DNA of 8,283 nt, from assembly GCA_902462035.1 (NCBI GenBank), contig CABQAC010000089.1, positions 1 to 8,283 of the forward strand, in the 5' to 3' direction. Position 1 is the stretch's first letter. Every line of letters begins with the position of its first letter. The position numbers and the translations under genes were made by a program. Below are positions 6,702 through 8,283 of this stretch, piece by piece. Origin of the DNA: an uncultured Eubacteriales bacterium (lineage in GTDB: Bacteria; Bacillota; Clostridia; Oscillospirales; Acutalibacteraceae). The notes beneath the pieces were generated by a model. It was not told where the DNA came from and did no database searches. It saw only the letters and a program-made list of their open reading frames with translations.

Positions 6702-7775
6702 TTATCGGACGGCCATCCCTTTCCGGGCGGCATAGTTTTTCACAGTGTCCGCCAGACGGAGCGCCGGCTCCCTGTCCGGCTCGGAGATGTCAAATTTGAT
6801 GGCGTTTCGATTTTCATTGATATCAATCATACGCTTATAAAAGCTCTCGGCGCTTTCCTTTTGATCCCCGGGGCGTGTGAAGCTCTCGTCGTAAAGATTC
6901 CACACCTGACGGCCTCCCATGGCCTCCACGATTTTATAGGGATCGTTGTAATACGGCATGGCGTCCAGACCGATGCAGCCCTTCGCTCCGGCCAGAGAGG
7001 CGAGATTTTGCTCATATTTCATACATACATGGAATTGTATTCCGCCGAACTCATCGGAGAGACGCTCCACATAGGGGAGAGCAAATTCGCGGTAGACGGA
7101 GGGAGACAAAAACGCCGCGTTGTCATCGCTGACGTGGATCCCATACGGTAAATAGCGGGCCGACTTGAAACCCGCAAAATTTGCGATCTTATGCTCGAAA
7201 TGACGGTTTACCTCAATGATGGAATCTGTCAGAGCGCTTAGGATGGTGTGCGCCATCGTGGGGTTATCGTACAACAGGAGGATTGCCTCCTCCATCGGCA
7301 TCAGCTCCGTCAGAATATCAATGGGAGACTGCGTATCGGAAACACCGATGGGAATATGGGGGTATCTTTCCTGAAAGAGGTCGATCCGCTCGAAAACCGT
7401 CCGATAGAGGCCGCGCTCATACGCGCGGGGAATAAATGAAAAATCACGTTCAATCGCATCAGCATCGGCGTAGAGCGGCCGCGCCACAGTCAGATCGTTT
7501 TGTATGTGAACGGGGCAACCGTATGCGGTCGCCAGCAAGTACGCGACGCTCGAGAAAACGGAGACCATCGGTACGTTGTCAAATCCCTCTTCCGCCGCGT
7601 TTTTCTCCATCTCATAATTCTGTTTCAGGGACTCAAACTGCGCCGACGGATCCTCGTACTCCATTTTCTGCGTGCACTGGAAAACGCCGGTTTCCCAGCG
7701 GCAGTTCACGATGGCGCCCCGCCTTTCCCTATAAACATAATCATTCCATCGTTTGTTTTCTTCTATCGTTTTCAA
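6702..7775 (-). CDS. URO-D-superfamily protein with HxC but no distal Cys; TTG start
   Basis: This 357-residue protein starts at TTG 7775, chosen because AGGAGG (7784-7789) lies exactly 8 nt upstream; the first in-frame ATG is about 38 codons later and would remove the likely N-terminus. URO-D-like features are the central ALPYVERLSDEFGGIQFHVC (232-251), with His249-x-Cys251, then GCIGLDAMPY (266-275), as in cobalamin-type methyltransferases, and VWNLYDESF (291-299). The C-terminal part around 325-345 has no Cys where the downstream paralogue has Cys341, so the zinc site is incomplete or uses another ligand. Its start overlaps the end of the upstream gene by 35 nt in another frame, which indicates one transcript and possible translational coupling. 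It has little obvious similarity to the other two URO-D genes beyond the fold motifs, so they look like old divergent paralogues. Substrate unknown. Confidence 0.8.
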   Translation of the reverse strand: MKTIEENKRWNDYVYRERRGAIVNCRWETGVFQCTQKMEYEDPSAQFESLKQNYEMEKNAAEEGFDNVPMVSVFSSVAYLLATAYGCPVHIQNDLTVARPLYADADAIERDFSFIPRAYERGLYRTVFERIDLFQERYPHIPIGVSDTQSPIDILTELMPMEEAILLLYDNPTMAHTILSALTDSIIEVNRHFEHKIANFAGFKSARYLPYGIHVSDDNAAFLSPSVYREFALPYVERLSDEFGGIQFHVCMKYEQNLASLAGAKGCIGLDAMPYYNDPYKIVEAMGGRQVWNLYDESFTRPGDQKESAESFYKRMIDINENRNAIKFDISEPDREPALRLADTVKNYAARKGMAVR

Positions 7776-8283
7776 TTTGCTTTCCTCCTGTTTTGGCGCG
7801 GCCTGATTCTGTTTTCCTTTCTCTGCCCATCCGGCTCCAGGACTCTTTGACAAGGGGGCCCAGATCCGCAAGCGTCAGCATCAGCGACGTTTCCGCCCAT
7901 GTCGATCCGCAAAAGACGCCCCCGACCTTATCGGCTCCCTCCCAATCCGACAGATTTACCCGCTCGTTGACAAATCCGGAGGGAAGAGGAGTGGAAGGGT
8001 CCTCCCAGTCGAAGATCGGACGGCTTTGCGTGGAGAGATACTGAAAAATATTGCACGCGATGTCGCGGATCAACTCCAGATAAAGGGGATTCGAGGTGTA
8101 TGCGGAGAGCCGTTTCAGACAATCCCCGGAATGTGTGCATATTCCCGGCGCGGCGTGTTGATTCTTGACGCTCGCGACTACGCTGCCGACGGTTTTGATC
8201 CCAAGCCTTGCAAACTCGCTTTCGGCGGGAAAGGCATAGTTATAGCCGACAACCCAGGTGGACGCGAGCGCGGCAGCGTCCTC
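7741..8283 (-). CDS. C-terminal part of an unidentified protein, perhaps helical-barrel glycoside-hydrolase-like
   Basis: The frame is open from the window edge to TGA at 7741-7743, giving 180 codons; the start lies beyond 8283. Recognisable stretches in order are TWVVGYNYAF, APGICTHSGDCLKRLSAY, NPLYLELIRDIACNIFQYL, GFVNERVNLSDWEG and GGVFCGSTWAETSLMLTLAD. Alternating amphipathic helices with conserved-looking Trp, Gly and Asp/Glu turns recall (alpha/alpha)-toroid carbohydrate-active proteins, but I cannot assign a family. The last ~30 residues are polar and basic (RERKTESGRAKTGGKQ) and overlap the ribosome-binding site and first codons of the next gene. The 35-nt overlap places it in the same operon as the three URO-D genes. 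I am confident that it is coding and unsure of its function. Confidence 0.72.
   Translation of the reverse strand, partial: EDAAALASTWVVGYNYAFPAESEFARLGIKTVGSVVASVKNQHAAPGICTHSGDCLKRLSAYTSNPLYLELIRDIACNIFQYLSTQSRPIFDWEDPSTPLPSGFVNERVNLSDWEGADKVGGVFCGSTWAETSLMLTLADLGPLVKESWSRMGRERKTESGRAKTGGKQIENDRRKQTME
7784..7789 (-). promoter_or_regulatory. Ribosome-binding site that fixes a TTG start at 7775
   Basis: A perfect AGGAGG on the minus strand, 8 nt before TTG 7775. It lies inside the 3' end of the overlapping upstream gene. No ATG start with comparable spacing exists in this frame. Confidence 0.85.

Noticed and set aside
5724..7151. Long plus-strand open frame (475 codons) across two URO-D genes
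   Set aside because: It spans the gene boundary and the spacer of two well-supported minus-strand genes, and its translation resembles no family.
4180..7775. hemE-type uroporphyrinogen decarboxylases for haem synthesis
   Set aside because: Three divergent copies, zinc-ligand motifs of methyltransferases and no other haem genes argue against it.

Overview
The window suggests a Gram-positive, probably anaerobic clostridial bacterium (Bacillota, Clostridia; Oscillospirales-like is my guess). The reasons are strong AGGAGG-type Shine-Dalgarno sites, an RlmB-type SpoU methyltransferase, a cluster of uroporphyrinogen-decarboxylase (URO-D)-like methyltransferase genes and tight gene packing. No rRNA, tRNA, CRISPR array, insertion sequence or phage gene is visible.

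Left part, + strand (1-3786): the 3' two-thirds of rlmB (23S rRNA 2'-O-methyltransferase), then after 25 nt a 1033-residue membrane protein. The first ~480 residues of that protein are acidic, proline/alanine/glutamate-rich and contain an in-frame tandem repeat. Its C-terminal half keeps the layout of a heavy-metal (P1B-type) P-type ATPase (4 + 2 + 2 membrane segments with a P/N-domain-like loop), but the phosphorylation, TGES-like, TGD-like and GDGxND-like motifs are gone. It looks like a pseudo-ATPase. A clear rho-independent terminator closes this unit.

Middle (3686-4179): about 490 nt without a convincing gene. It holds the terminator of the left unit, a perfect 14-nt palindrome, and a second strong hairpin that probably ends the right-hand unit and may work in both directions. 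The two transcription units converge here. G+C also changes: lines sampled on the left are about 70-73% G+C, and two sampled on the right are about 43% and 52%.

Right part, - strand (8283 down to 4180): an operon-like run of four genes read right to left. First comes the C-terminal end of an unidentified protein (perhaps a helical-barrel glycoside-hydrolase-like protein). It overlaps by 35 nt the first of three consecutive, very different URO-D-superfamily genes. The three paralogues differ at the metal-ligand positions typical of cobalamin-dependent methyltransferases: HxC without the distal Cys (first), a GCCE motif in place of HxC (second), and a full HxC...C set (third). Each has its own strong ribosome-binding site, and the first starts with TTG. 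No corrinoid protein or reactivase is visible, so the substrate and methyl carrier are unknown. A role in methyl-group transfer or demethylation of a small, perhaps plant- or sugar-derived, compound is inference.
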